From the NCBI RefSeq assembly GCF_026626635.1, contig NZ_JAPNKA010000001.1:5022001-5086000 (forward strand): a stretch of 64,000 bases of DNA, given 5' to 3'. Made by a program: the position numbers and the translations under genes. The number at the start of each line of letters is the position of its first letter. Position 1 is the stretch's first letter. Below, in pieces: positions 35,796-44,014 of the stretch. Source of the stretch: Archangium lansingense. Lineage in GTDB: Bacteria > Myxococcota > Myxococcia > Myxococcales > Myxococcaceae. The notes beneath the pieces were generated by a model, which saw only the letters and a list, made by a program, of their open reading frames with translations, was not told where the DNA came from and did not search any database.

Positions 35796-36264
35796 GCGCA
35801 AGCTGCTGGCGGCGTTCGCCTGCGGGGTGCTGGCCCTGACGGGGTGCGTGAAGTCCTCCACTGCGCTGGAGCCCGAGCTGGCCGCTGCCCACCAGAAGCT
35901 GGAGGCCGAGCACCAGGAGATGGAAGCGGCCCACCAGAAGATGGAGGCCGAGCACCGCGAGTGGGTGGCGGAGCACGACCGCCTCAAGGGCGGCGCGGCC
36001 GACGCCGAGCACGACGCGCTGGAGGCCCAGCACGAGCAGCTGCTCTCCCGCCACGAGGCGGTGGTGGCGCGCCACGAGACGCTGGTGAGCGACCACGGCA
36101 AGCTCGAGGCCTCCCATGGCGAGGGCAAGCCCGCTTCCTCCGAGCATGAGCGGATGGAGAGCGAGGACCGCCAGATGCAGGACGAGCACAAGGCCATGGT
36201 GAGCGAGCACGAGCGCATGGGCGAGGAGCACCGCCGGATGCTCAGCGCGCACGGCACGAAGTAA
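35779..36264 (+). CDS. His/Glu heptad-repeat coiled-coil lipoprotein
   Basis: ATG 35779 overlaps the preceding gene by 17 bases and gives 161 residues; the open frame further upstream is a shadow. A lipobox LALTGC is followed by an almost uninterrupted alpha-helical coil. In it His recurs about every seven residues (AHQKLEA, EHQEMEA, AHQKMEA, EHREWVA, EHDRLKG, and after a break QHEQLLS, RHEAVVA, RHETLVS, DHGKLEA). More than 15 His in one face of a helix suggests binding of Zn, Cu or Ni along the coil, or pH-sensitive assembly. Function unknown; the upstream HDHEH lipoprotein and Cys/His protein support a metal role. Confidence 0.75.
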   Translation: MTTSTERKLLAAFACGVLALTGCVKSSTALEPELAAAHQKLEAEHQEMEAAHQKMEAEHREWVAEHDRLKGGAADAEHDALEAQHEQLLSRHEAVVARHETLVSDHGKLEASHGEGKPASSEHERMESEDRQMQDEHKAMVSEHERMGEEHRRMLSAHGTK

Positions 36265-36337
36265 CGGCAGCCGGAGCGGGAGGCGCTGGTGTCCTCCCGC
36301 TCCCCTTCCTTCCACCTGATTCAGCAGGAGATTGACG

Positions 36338-36715
36338 ATGAGTACCTTCAAGCAGTTCCTCGACGAGAAGCAGCTGAAGCCCGAGACGCTGGTGCGCCTG
36401 TCCAACCAGCTCGAGGCGCGTTCCGAGGACGATCGCAAGCTGGCGAAGCAGCGCTCCGACAAGCGGCGCGACAAGGAGAAGCAGACCAAGCCGTACGCGG
36501 AGCTGGGCATCGGCAAGCCGAAGAGTGGCCGGGGCGTGAGCGTGCAGCAGGTGACCGCTGCTCTGGAGGACCAGCCGCTGCCTCCGAAGGTGCGCGGCAA
36601 GCTGGTGCGCGCGGTGAACGCCGTGCTGTCCAAGAAGGGCGGCCAGCCGGTGGACTTCAAGGCGCTGTTCGGTGAGGTGCCGGTCCGCAAGGGCGCGGCG
36701 GCCAAGGCGAGCTGA
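36338..36715 (+). CDS. Small basic protein of unknown function
   Basis: The 125-residue product from ATG 36338 (behind CAGGAG) is highly charged, with a Lys/Arg-rich middle (RKLAKQRSDKRRDKEKQTK), a predicted helical N-terminus (FKQFLDEKQLKPETLVRLSNQ) and a C-terminal helical segment. There is no signal peptide. The basic middle could bind nucleic acid or be disordered. It lies in a run with the His-rich lipoproteins upstream and two further genes downstream, 12 bases before the next start. No family recognised. Confidence 0.6.
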   Translation: MSTFKQFLDEKQLKPETLVRLSNQLEARSEDDRKLAKQRSDKRRDKEKQTKPYAELGIGKPKSGRGVSVQQVTAALEDQPLPPKVRGKLVRAVNAVLSKKGGQPVDFKALFGEVPVRKGAAAKAS

Positions 36716-36727
36716 GGAGACACGCGG

Positions 36728-37333
36728 ATGGGCTCCTCCCTTCTCCACCCCCTCCCGCCGGACGTGCGGCGCGACGGTGAGCGGCTGTTCGAGGTCTCCA
36801 TGTGGTGCATCGGCCGTGATGTCCGCCACGCGGACAACCTGCTGCTGCGCCATGGCTTCACCCGCGAGCGCATTCCGGCGGGACAGCAGGGGACCAGTGC
36901 CTACTCGGGTGCGTTGCCCGGGGGAGGGGCCCTCACGCTGTGGGGCTTCGGCGCATTGTGCCGGGTGTGCGGCGAGTCCATCTACGTGCCGCGCGATGGT
37001 TTCACCCCGGTCGTGGTGGAGGAGGGGCGCGTCACCTGGCCCGTCTTCCAGGCGGCGGGGCTCGGCAGCCCGCGCGAGCCCGTCACCCCGTGCGAGCACT
37101 CCGCCTCGCGCGCTGCGGTGGTGGCCCTCGCCGGGTGGATGGCCGGGTACGAGGAGTGGGTCCTGGGACTCATGGGCGCGGACTGGCGGCACGAGTGCTT
37201 CGCGGCACGGCCCAAGGCCTCGCGTGTGCCCGCGGAAATGTTGGCGGTGGAGTGGCGGCGGTTGGCCGGGCGCATTGAGGCGCTGGAGCGGCCGGTTGTG
37301 GACGAATCGTTTGCCCCGCTCGCCGGGGCGTGA
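36728..37333 (+). CDS. Protein of unknown function with a Cys pair
   Basis: The 201-residue protein is soluble. A CRVCGE motif (around residue 78) could hold a metal or disulfide, with another Cys in WCIGRDVRHADNLLLRHG near residue 27. The segment HADNLLLRHGFTRERIPAG suggests an alpha/beta globular domain. The stop overlaps the GTG of the TPR gene by four bases (GTGA), so the two are translationally coupled. No known function. It is part of the run that begins at 34515. Confidence 0.65.
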   Translation: MGSSLLHPLPPDVRRDGERLFEVSMWCIGRDVRHADNLLLRHGFTRERIPAGQQGTSAYSGALPGGGALTLWGFGALCRVCGESIYVPRDGFTPVVVEEGRVTWPVFQAAGLGSPREPVTPCEHSASRAAVVALAGWMAGYEEWVLGLMGADWRHECFAARPKASRVPAEMLAVEWRRLAGRIEALERPVVDESFAPLAGA

Positions 37334-39060
37334 GTGAGGTCACCATGCTTGCGCGACACCTTCGAGCCGAGGATCCCTCCATCTTCCCCTCCACGCCCTG
37401 GGACGACGTCCCGGACCTGGAACTGCCCACGCCTCCGCTGCGCGAGGGGCTGGGACGTGCGCACCTGAAGGTCAGCACCCGGGTGCCCCTGGCCCAGTCG
37501 TACTTCGACCAGGGCCTGCGTCTGCTGCACCTCGGCTGGGGCGCCGAAGCGCGGCGGGCTTTCGCCGAGGCCGCGCGGCAGGATCCGCAGTTGGCCATGG
37601 CGTACTGGGGGCTTGCGCTGACGCGCGGTGCCGGTGCGCGCTTCGCGACGGACCGGGCCGAGGCCATTCACAAGGCACTCACGCTCAGCGAGGGCGTGAC
37701 GGACGCGGAGCAGCGCTACATCGTCGCGGCCACTTTTCTTGCCGACAAGGGCCCCGCCAACGGTCGCCACGGCTTCGTACGGGAGATGGAGGCCCTCATT
37801 GACTGCTTCCCCGAGGACGCCGAGGCGCGCCTGCTGCTCGCGGGCTTCCTCGCGGACGGCTACGAGTCGGATGGACGTCCCGGCGCGGGCCAGCCCTATG
37901 CACAGGCCCTGCTGCGGGAGTTGCTGCGTACGCACCCCCACCACGAGGGCGTCCACTACGCCTGGGTGCAGGTGATGGTGGAGAGTGCCCGGCCCGAGGC
38001 AGCGCTGGAGAGCGCTCGGCGTCTGCGGCTGCTGGCGCCTCGTGCGGTGACGGCCCTGCTCGGCTCTGGCCGGCTGCTGCTGCGCACCGGACACACCCGT
38101 GAGGCGCGTGAGGTGCTCGAGGCGGTGGTGGCCGCGGATGACGCCTGGCTCTCTCAAGAGTCCCTGCCCGAGTCCGCCGCGCCGGCGGCAGGCCTGGCGC
38201 TGCGCCTGCTCGTCCAGGCGTGTGCGGATGCGGGGCGGTATGGCGAGGCCCAGGCCTGGGCGCGCCGCCTGCGCCAGCGCGTGGAGTCGGTGACGCCGCA
38301 TTTCGGGCAGGCGCTCGTGTTCGCTGCCGGTGCGGTCTCCAGCCTGCATCTGCGCTTCGGCTTCTGGCGCGCGGCGTCGGATCTGCACGTGGAGCTGGAG
38401 CCAGAGGCGCGTGTGGCCGAGCAGGGGCTGCTCACGGGCATGGAGCTGTATGCCCGAGGGTTGCGCGCTCTGGAGGGAGGCAAGCTGGCGGAGGCGGGGC
38501 GCGTGTGTGACGAGCTCGATGCGTTGCACCCGCCGCTGGCCGACGAGCGCAAGGGAGACAGCCGCAAGCTCTGTCCGCGTGATGTCGCCCGGGTGGTGGA
38601 GTTGGCGGCGTGCGAGCTGAGGGGTGCACTGGAGGCGCGTCAGGGGGAGTTCGCCCGCGCGGAGGCCTCGCTCATCAAGGCCATGCGGCTGGAGCGCCGG
38701 CTGCGCGCGCCAGGCCCCTCCGCCTTCTCTCGCCCGGCTCGGGAGACGTTGGCTCGCTCGCGGGTGCGCGCCGGCCGCGAGGACAAGGCGCTGGAGCTGG
38801 CCGAGGCGCTCGTGAAGGAGCGGCCCGGCAGCGGCCATGCCTGGTTCCTCCTCGCCGAGGTGCACGTTGCTCGGGGAGCCTTCTCCGAGGCGGCGTCTGC
38901 CTTCGCCTCCTTCCTGGCCTGCTGGCGCGATGCGGACTCGCAGCTTCCGGAGGTCCGGCGCGCTCGGGCTTTCCTCGTGGGCCGTGGCGGGGTGAGCGTG
39001 GAGGCCGCGCTGCCCGGCAATGTCATCCCGCTCCGCGCGCTGGAGAACGTTTCGTGCTGA
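37330..39060 (+). CDS. Tetratricopeptide repeat protein
   Basis: The 576-residue protein has no signal peptide. An early block VPLAQSYFDQGLRLLHLGWGAEARRAFAEAARQDP is a canonical TPR (split here around residue 60), of a type found in proteins that start with a conserved YFDQGLRLxxxFxxxEAxRSF-like unit. Further TPRs occur to the end (KALELAEALVKERPGSGHAWFLLAE). GTG 37330 overlaps the preceding stop. It probably scaffolds interactions with the two coupled proteins upstream; the partner is not evident. It ends 10 bases from the convergent hydrolase gene. Confidence 0.75.
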   Translation: MSEVTMLARHLRAEDPSIFPSTPWDDVPDLELPTPPLREGLGRAHLKVSTRVPLAQSYFDQGLRLLHLGWGAEARRAFAEAARQDPQLAMAYWGLALTRGAGARFATDRAEAIHKALTLSEGVTDAEQRYIVAATFLADKGPANGRHGFVREMEALIDCFPEDAEARLLLAGFLADGYESDGRPGAGQPYAQALLRELLRTHPHHEGVHYAWVQVMVESARPEAALESARRLRLLAPRAVTALLGSGRLLLRTGHTREAREVLEAVVAADDAWLSQESLPESAAPAAGLALRLLVQACADAGRYGEAQAWARRLRQRVESVTPHFGQALVFAAGAVSSLHLRFGFWRAASDLHVELEPEARVAEQGLLTGMELYARGLRALEGGKLAEAGRVCDELDALHPPLADERKGDSRKLCPRDVARVVELAACELRGALEARQGEFARAEASLIKAMRLERRLRAPGPSAFSRPARETLARSRVRAGREDKALELAEALVKERPGSGHAWFLLAEVHVARGAFSEAASAFASFLACWRDADSQLPEVRRARAFLVGRGGVSVEAALPGNVIPLRALENVSC

Positions 39061-39069
39061 GCGTCGCGC

Positions 39070-39915
39070 TCACGCCCGCTGCGGTGCCGCCTCTTCGAGG
39101 AACGTGAGGAGGCGCCGTCCGCACTCCTCGGGATGCTCCAGGGGGAAGAGGTGGGTGCCGGGCTGCTCCTCGGCACGGACGCCGGGGATCGTCCGCCGGA
39201 CGCGTGCCAGGGCCTCGGGGAAGAGGGTGTCCGAGTCGCTCCCGCGCAGCACGAGCGTGGGCACCTTCACCGAGCGCAGCTTTCGCCAGCCGTGGCGCGG
39301 TGACGTCTCGAAGACGCGGGCCTCCCAGGCCGTGGGGATGGTGAGCCGGAAGCCTCCGCCAGGGACCTCGGTGAGGCCGTGGGTGACGTAGTCCTGGAAG
39401 CACTCGGGGTCGAAGTGCTGGAAGAGGGGCTTCTTGCGATAGCTCACGGCGGCCTCTTCGCGGGAGCTCCAGTACTCGCGGCGGCGGCGCGCCAGGCTCG
39501 CGGGAGGAATCCGGCTGCGCATCCCGAGCAGCGTCAGCGCCTGGATGGCCAGCAGGCGCGTGCCGGTGAACAGCACCGGATCCAACGCCACCACGGCCCG
39601 GAAGAGGCTCGGGTACTTCACGGAGGCGAGCAGGGTGGCCACGCCGCCCATGCTGTGGCCTATGCCAACCACACCTTCCAGTCCACGCGCGCGCAGGGCC
39701 TGGGCCAGGTCCTCGGCCATGTCGTCCCAGTCGCGCATCGCCCGCGGATCCATCCCCGGCACGAGGCACCGGCTGCGCAGGGTGAAGACGTGGTAGTGCG
39801 GCTTGAGGAGCTCGATGAGCTTGCGGTAGCTGCCCGGGGGAAAGCCGTTGGCGTGCGCGAGGTGCAGCACCGGCCCGGTGCCGCCCCAATCATCCAGTTG
39901 CAGGGGGTCGCTCAT
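39070..39915 (-). CDS. Alpha/beta hydrolase
   Basis: The 281-residue protein has the alpha/beta hydrolase fold. The oxyanion strand is LHLAHANGFPPGSY (around residue 16), the nucleophile elbow GIGHSMGG puts Ser near residue 89, Asp of the triad is likely in LVLRGSDSDTLFP, and the His lies in PGTHLFPLEHP. The HANG-type oxyanion motif is found in esterases and lipases of small acyl substrates. It is cytoplasmic (no signal). Substrate unknown. A CBS-domain gene lies 42 bases upstream in the other direction of reading (same strand, start at 40359 to 39958). Confidence 0.88.
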   Translation of the reverse strand: MSDPLQLDDWGGTGPVLHLAHANGFPPGSYRKLIELLKPHYHVFTLRSRCLVPGMDPRAMRDWDDMAEDLAQALRARGLEGVVGIGHSMGGVATLLASVKYPSLFRAVVALDPVLFTGTRLLAIQALTLLGMRSRIPPASLARRRREYWSSREEAAVSYRKKPLFQHFDPECFQDYVTHGLTEVPGGGFRLTIPTAWEARVFETSPRHGWRKLRSVKVPTLVLRGSDSDTLFPEALARVRRTIPGVRAEEQPGTHLFPLEHPEECGRRLLTFLEEAAPQRA

Positions 39916-39957
39916 CGTGCTCCCCCATACCTCACGAGGTCCTTGCTGTCCCGTGCC

Positions 39958-40359
39958 TCACGCCATCCGGCCGGTCTCCGGGATGTCCTCGGCCAGGAAG
40001 CGGATGACGTCGCCGGGGGTGATCATCCCCAGCAGCTTCTTCTCGCGCACCACGGGCAGGTGGTGGATGCGGTGCTTGCGGAACAGCTCCATCACCTCAT
40101 CGGTGAGGTCGAACTCATCCACCATGTGCACGGGCGAGGTCATGACGTCTTCCACCGGGGTGCGCAGCGGCAGGCCCTTGAGCAGGGCGTTCATGATGTC
40201 GACCTCACTGATGATGCCCAGCACATGCGCCTCGTCATCCGTCACCGGCACGCCGCTGATGCGCTCCTCGGCGAGCAGGATGGCGATTTTGGACAGCGGA
40301 GTCCCCAGAGAGACGAACTTCACCGGCGTGGTCATCAGGTTGCGGGCGTGACCCTTCAT
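39958..40359 (-). CDS. CBS-pair domain protein
   Basis: The product has 133 residues from ATG 40359 (MKGHARNLMTTPVKFV). Two CBS motifs fill the protein: residues about 9-65 (GVPVTDDEAHVLGIISEVDIM) and 72-128 (HHLPVVREKKLLGMITPGDVIRF). CBS pairs bind adenosine nucleotides (AMP, ATP, SAM) and normally regulate a partner. As a free-standing pair it may act in trans. Longer starts on the same frame exist up to 40674 but run across the promoter and start of the divergent gene at 40481, so they are rejected. No ribosome binding site is strong here. Confidence 0.82.
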   Translation of the reverse strand: MKGHARNLMTTPVKFVSLGTPLSKIAILLAEERISGVPVTDDEAHVLGIISEVDIMNALLKGLPLRTPVEDVMTSPVHMVDEFDLTDEVMELFRKHRIHHLPVVREKKLLGMITPGDVIRFLAEDIPETGRMA

Positions 40360-40480
40360 GTCCGCGAGCTTGGACACGCGTTGGAGGGGCGTCAATCTCC
40401 CACAGCCGCGAGTGCGGCGTGCTTGACGAGTGGGCATGGCATCGGGGAAGGGTGGACACCCAACCGAGAGGAGTGCCTTC

Positions 40481-41029
40481 ATGCCCACCTTCCGCCTCAA
40501 GAGAGACCAGGCCGCGTTGCTCGTCGTGGACATCCAGGAGCGTCTGACTGCCGCCATGGAGCGGGACGCGCTCGATCGGATGATCAACCGCACCAACGCC
40601 GCCATTGAGGGCGCGAAGGCGCTCGAGCTGCCCATCATCGTCACCGAGCAGTACCCCAAGGGCCTGGGGACCACGCACTCGCTGGTGAAGATGCGGCTGG
40701 GTAGCTACTCGGCCGTGGAGAAGATCGAGTTCACCGCCTGTGTGCCGGACGTGGCCACGCGGCTGGGCGAGCGCAAGCAGGTCCTCATCGTGGGAATGGA
40801 GACGCACGTGTGCGTCTTCCAGACGGTACGTGATCTGACCGAGAAGGGCTTCACCCCGTTCCTCTGTGCGGACGCGGTGATGTCGCGCAACCCGGAGGAC
40901 CGGCGCGTGGGCCTGGAGATGTGCCGCGAGGCGGGGGCCCACATCGTCACGGTGGAGGCCGCGCTGTTCGACATGCTCGGGTGCGCGGGCACACCCGAGT
41001 TCAAGAAGGTCTCCGCCGCGGTCCGCTAG
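40481..41029 (+). CDS. Isochorismatase-like cysteine hydrolase
   Basis: The 182-residue protein belongs to the isochorismatase-like superfamily (YcaC type). The catalytic Asp is in ALLVVDIQERL (around residue 17), the Cys in MGMETHVCVFQTVRDL (around residue 110, GMETHVC being the usual nucleophile motif), and a Lys lies between them. ATG 40481 follows GAGAGGAG. Such enzymes cleave amide or vinyl-ether bonds; the substrate here is unknown. There is no 2,3-dihydroxybenzoate siderophore gene nearby, so a siderophore function is unlikely. Confidence 0.9.
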   Translation: MPTFRLKRDQAALLVVDIQERLTAAMERDALDRMINRTNAAIEGAKALELPIIVTEQYPKGLGTTHSLVKMRLGSYSAVEKIEFTACVPDVATRLGERKQVLIVGMETHVCVFQTVRDLTEKGFTPFLCADAVMSRNPEDRRVGLEMCREAGAHIVTVEAALFDMLGCAGTPEFKKVSAAVR

Positions 41030-41376
41030 GGGTTCCAGGACTTGCTGGGCGGCTTCGGGGTCGCGGTGGGCGAGGACGGGGTCGTGTCCTGGGACCTGAC
41101 TGGAATCGCGGTCGGGGCCGTGGCAGGACGCGAGGCGGTCAGCTCTCCCACGTAGAGCAGCCCGTGGTAGCCCTCGGGGGAGACGCCTTTCTCGAACAGC
41201 TGGATGTACGGACTCTGCCCCTTGACCCCGGCGACCTGCGGGCTCGGGGTGGAGCCATGGACGCGGCAGTCGAGCAGGTCCTCGGCGGCCAGGTCACAGG
41301 CCCACCGCGTGCCCGGGGCGAAGCTCATGTCCAGGGCCTTCACCGTGGGGTCGGCCTTCAGCAGATGCCACCCCAT
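41026..41376 (-). CDS. Short hypothetical protein, possibly incomplete
   Basis: The 116-residue frame has protein-like sequence (LLKADPTVKALDMSFAPGT, GQSPYIQLFEKGVSPEGYHG) and two Cys, then a Pro/Thr/Ser-rich tail. In-frame, protein-like codons continue upstream of the ATG (RGTQWDKEFTP) for about 20 codons to a stop near 41452 without a normal start codon, so the true 5' end is uncertain and the gene may be truncated. It overlaps the convergent hydrolase by four bases. No family recognised. Confidence 0.45.
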   Translation of the reverse strand: MGWHLLKADPTVKALDMSFAPGTRWACDLAAEDLLDCRVHGSTPSPQVAGVKGQSPYIQLFEKGVSPEGYHGLLYVGELTASRPATAPTAIPVRSQDTTPSSPTATPKPPSKSWNP

Positions 41377-41489
41377 GGGGGTGAACTCCTTGTCCCACTG
41401 CGTTCCGCGGGTGACGTTCGTCGGGCTCCGGTGGCGAATCGAAGGTGCTCACCGGAGTGTATTGACGCGTGCCGTGCCGGAAAGACGAA

Positions 41490-42368
41490 TCAGCGGGCCC
41501 CGCCGCGTGTAACGAGCTGCCTCAAGCCACGCGCGAGAAGCGCCAGCACCACCAGCGCGCTCGCGAGCACCGTTTGCGAGCCTCCCACTGGAAAGTTGTA
41601 GAAGTAGGCGAAGAGGTAGCCGCCCAGGCCGGAGATGGCGCCCGCGAGCGTGGCCAGCAGGAAGGTCCATGGCAGGCGCAGGTCCAGCACCAGCGCGGCG
41701 ATGGCCGACAGGGTGGAGAAGGCGAACACTGGCAGCGCACCGAGTGCCCGTGCCGACACGCCCACCATGAGCCCGATGGAGATCATCAGCACCGCGTCGA
41801 GCGCGCGCACGGGCAGCCCCTGCACCATGGCTCCGGTGCGATCGAAGCTGGCGAAGGTGAGGCCTCGGAACCACCACAGGTGGAAGAGCAGGGTGAGGGC
41901 GCCCACCACGGCCACCGCGATGAGCTGGGGTTGCTCCACCAGCACCGCTGTGCCGAAGAGGATGCCCTGGATGTCATGGGCCTCCTGGGAGATGCGGTCT
42001 CCCACGAGGATGGAGGCGCCGCCCGTGAGCGCGTAGGCCAGGCCGAGCAAGCTCTCGCGGGAAATGCGCAGCCGCGTGGGCTCCATCATCAGCAGCAGCG
42101 TGGCCAGCAGGGACATGCCCACGGCTCCCACGGTGGGCGCTACGTGCAGGCCCAGGTGGATCTCCGCGAAGAAGGCCAGCGCGACGCCCAGGCCGGCCGA
42201 CTGCGTCACCGCGGCGCTGACGAACACCATGCGCCGCAGCACCACGTACACGCTGAGGAACCCCAGCACGCTGCCCGCGATGAGCGCGCAGAGCATCGGG
42301 TCCCTGAACAGCTCGTAGGCGTCCCAGAACTGTGCCCAGGAGGAGGTCTCAGCCAGTTGCGGGTCCAA
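41490..42368 (-). CDS. Zinc/manganese ABC transporter permease (ZnuB family)
   Basis: This inner-membrane permease belongs to the Mn/Zn/Fe chelate importer family. From TTG 42368 the product is about 292 residues with eight or nine hydrophobic helices (for example LCALIAGSVLGFLSVYVVL and the ABC-3 family segment VLRRMVFVSAAVTQSAGLG). The start is uncertain: the frame is open to 42461, which would overlap the ATPase gene by 113 bases; TTG 42368 preceded by AGGA gives a 20-base overlap and the normal N-terminus (WDAYELFRDPM). It is the last gene of the minus-strand operon that begins at 46763. Confidence 0.9.
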   Translation of the reverse strand: MDPQLAETSSWAQFWDAYELFRDPMLCALIAGSVLGFLSVYVVLRRMVFVSAAVTQSAGLGVALAFFAEIHLGLHVAPTVGAVGMSLLATLLLMMEPTRLRISRESLLGLAYALTGGASILVGDRISQEAHDIQGILFGTAVLVEQPQLIAVAVVGALTLLFHLWWFRGLTFASFDRTGAMVQGLPVRALDAVLMISIGLMVGVSARALGALPVFAFSTLSAIAALVLDLRLPWTFLLATLAGAISGLGGYLFAYFYNFPVGGSQTVLASALVVLALLARGLRQLVTRGGAR

Positions 42369-43179
42369 GGGGGTGTCCTGAAGGAGGATGGCGGGGGCAG
42401 TAATCGTCGCCGTACTGATGCCGGAAAGCAGGATGGCAGAAGACTGTGTTCGCGTCCCCAAGAACCACGGCTGGGGCCTCGCGATCTACGAAGAGGAGCT
42501 GATCCGCGAACTCGGCGGCCACGCGCAGATCATGGCTCACCACCACCACGGCCAGGCGCCGCTCGCGCGCCAGCTCCGCCAGGCGCCTCATGGTCTCCCG
42601 CTCGGCCACGGCGTCCATGGCGGCGGTGGGCTCGTCCAGCAGCACCAGGTCCGCCTCGGTGGCCAGCACTCGCGCGAGCAGGGCGCGCTGCTTCTGGCCC
42701 TCGGACAGCTCGCGGTAGGGCCGATTGGCGATGGGGCCGGCTCCTGCGGTCTCCAGTGCCGAGTCCACCGCCTGGCGATCCTCCCGTTTGGAGAAGGGCC
42801 GCAGGAAGTTCCACCCGGTCAGCCGTCCCCAATGCACCAGCTCGCGCGAGCGCACCGGGAGCATCGCGTCGATGCCGGAGGTCTGCGGCACGTACGCGCT
42901 CTTCACCTCGGGGCTGGAGCGGTACACGCGGCCGGACACCGGCGTTTGCAGGCCCAGCAGTGTCTTGAACCACGTGCTCTTGCCCGAGCCGTTGCGGCCG
43001 ATGACCGCCAGGAAGGTGCCACGGTGCACCTGGAGGTTGATGGGCGGCAGCAGCGGCTGGCCCTGGTAGCCGATGACCAGGTTCTCGCAGCACAGGAGCA
43101 GGTCGGCCTCGTGCTTGTGCGCGTGCCGCTCCCCGTTGGTCGGGGGCCCGCCGTTCTTCGATTTCTCACCGGTCTCCAC
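42349..43179 (-). CDS. Zinc/manganese ABC transporter ATP-binding protein (ZnuC family)
   Basis: The product is a 276-residue ABC ATPase. It has Walker A GRNGSGKST (around residue 62), the Q-loop in YVPQTS, signature LSEGQKQRALLAR, Walker B LVLLDEPTAAMD, and the switch His in VVVSHDLRVA. A His-rich N-terminus (ERHAHKHEAD) precedes the core and may bind metal, as in some ZnuC homologues. The C-terminal tail is similar to those of Mn/Zn importers (FCHPAFRHQYGDDYC). It pairs with the permease at 41490 and binding protein at 44015. Start ATG 43179 overlaps the lipoprotein gene by 14 bases. Confidence 0.93.
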   Translation of the reverse strand: METGEKSKNGGPPTNGERHAHKHEADLLLCCENLVIGYQGQPLLPPINLQVHRGTFLAVIGRNGSGKSTWFKTLLGLQTPVSGRVYRSSPEVKSAYVPQTSGIDAMLPVRSRELVHWGRLTGWNFLRPFSKREDRQAVDSALETAGAGPIANRPYRELSEGQKQRALLARVLATEADLVLLDEPTAAMDAVAERETMRRLAELARERRLAVVVVSHDLRVAAEFADQLLFVDREAPAVVLGDANTVFCHPAFRHQYGDDYCPRHPPSGHPLGPATG

Positions 43180-44011
43180 GCGTCACCTCCGCTTCGGGTG
43201 AGACCGAGGCCAGCCGTTCCAGCAGCGCGGCGTGGACATCGGCGTTGACCTGCTTGTTGATGTCCACCACGCCGTTCGTGCCTTCTGGCAGCGCGCTCCA
43301 GTCCATGGCATCGAAGAGCGCGGCCGTCAGCACCAGGTTCAGGTCCAGCTTCGCCTTCGGTGGGGTCGAGCGATCCGAGGGCAGATCCATCGCACCGTCA
43401 AGCACCGTCACTGGCGTCTCGCTGCCCGTGGCCTGGGTGAGCTCCCACCGGAATCGGCGCTCGCCCTGGAATCGCGGAGTGGCGCGTCCGTCTCGCACGG
43501 TGCCCTCGAGGTGCAGCGCTTCGACGCCCCAGCGGTCTCGGGACACGTTGGTCTCGGGCAATGCGCAGTCCGGCGTGCACTCCACCGCGCGCTGCTCCGG
43601 GGCCAGCAGGTTCAACGGCTCGGGCACCGGCAGCGTCGCCACCGTGCTGGCGCCGCCACCCCCGCCCATCTCCGCGGCGATCTGCTCGTAGGGGATGAGC
43701 GCACCATCGTCGCGGTGGCAGTGGCCGTTGTGGCAGAGCGAGTAGCCAGGGGGCGGACTGGCGGGATTGAAGCCACCACTCGAGCCCGAGGCGATGGCGA
43801 TCAACTCGATGCCGGACAGCCGCATCGAGGCCGTGTCCACGCGCACCTGGTAGTCCGAGGCCAGCCGCTGATAGCCGTCAGCGGCGCTGCGGTCGGCGAG
43901 CGACTCGTACGCGGCGCGCACGGTGGGCTCCACCACCGCGAAGCCCTGGCCGGGCTCCCACGCGCAGCCGCCGAGGCTCAGGCAGGACAAGAGGAGGAAG
44001 GTGCGGCGCAT
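43166..44011 (-). CDS. Lipoprotein in the Zn/Mn uptake operon, unknown function
   Basis: The 281-residue protein has a lipoprotein signal with LSLGGC (around residue 16). The mature part contains a Cys/His-rich segment LCHNGHCHRDDGALIPYEQ around residue 93 and CTPDCALPE around residue 145, plausible metal or disulfide sites. It also has a beta-rich domain with DIKL-like repeats (ALHLEGTVRDGRATPRF, AKLDLNLVLTAAL). It lies between the substrate-binding protein and the ATPase, overlapping the latter by 14 bases. It may help pass metal to the binding protein at the outer membrane. No family recognised. Confidence 0.72.
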   Translation of the reverse strand: MRRTFLLLSCLSLGGCAWEPGQGFAVVEPTVRAAYESLADRSAADGYQRLASDYQVRVDTASMRLSGIELIAIASGSSGGFNPASPPPGYSLCHNGHCHRDDGALIPYEQIAAEMGGGGGASTVATLPVPEPLNLLAPEQRAVECTPDCALPETNVSRDRWGVEALHLEGTVRDGRATPRFQGERRFRWELTQATGSETPVTVLDGAMDLPSDRSTPPKAKLDLNLVLTAALFDAMDWSALPEGTNGVVDINKQVNADVHAALLERLASVSPEAEVTRGDR

Positions 44012-44014
44012 GGC

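Noticed and set aside
40360..40674. N-terminal extension of the CBS protein
   Set aside because: It would cross the promoter and start of the divergent isochorismatase-like gene and the residues do not resemble a CBS protein.
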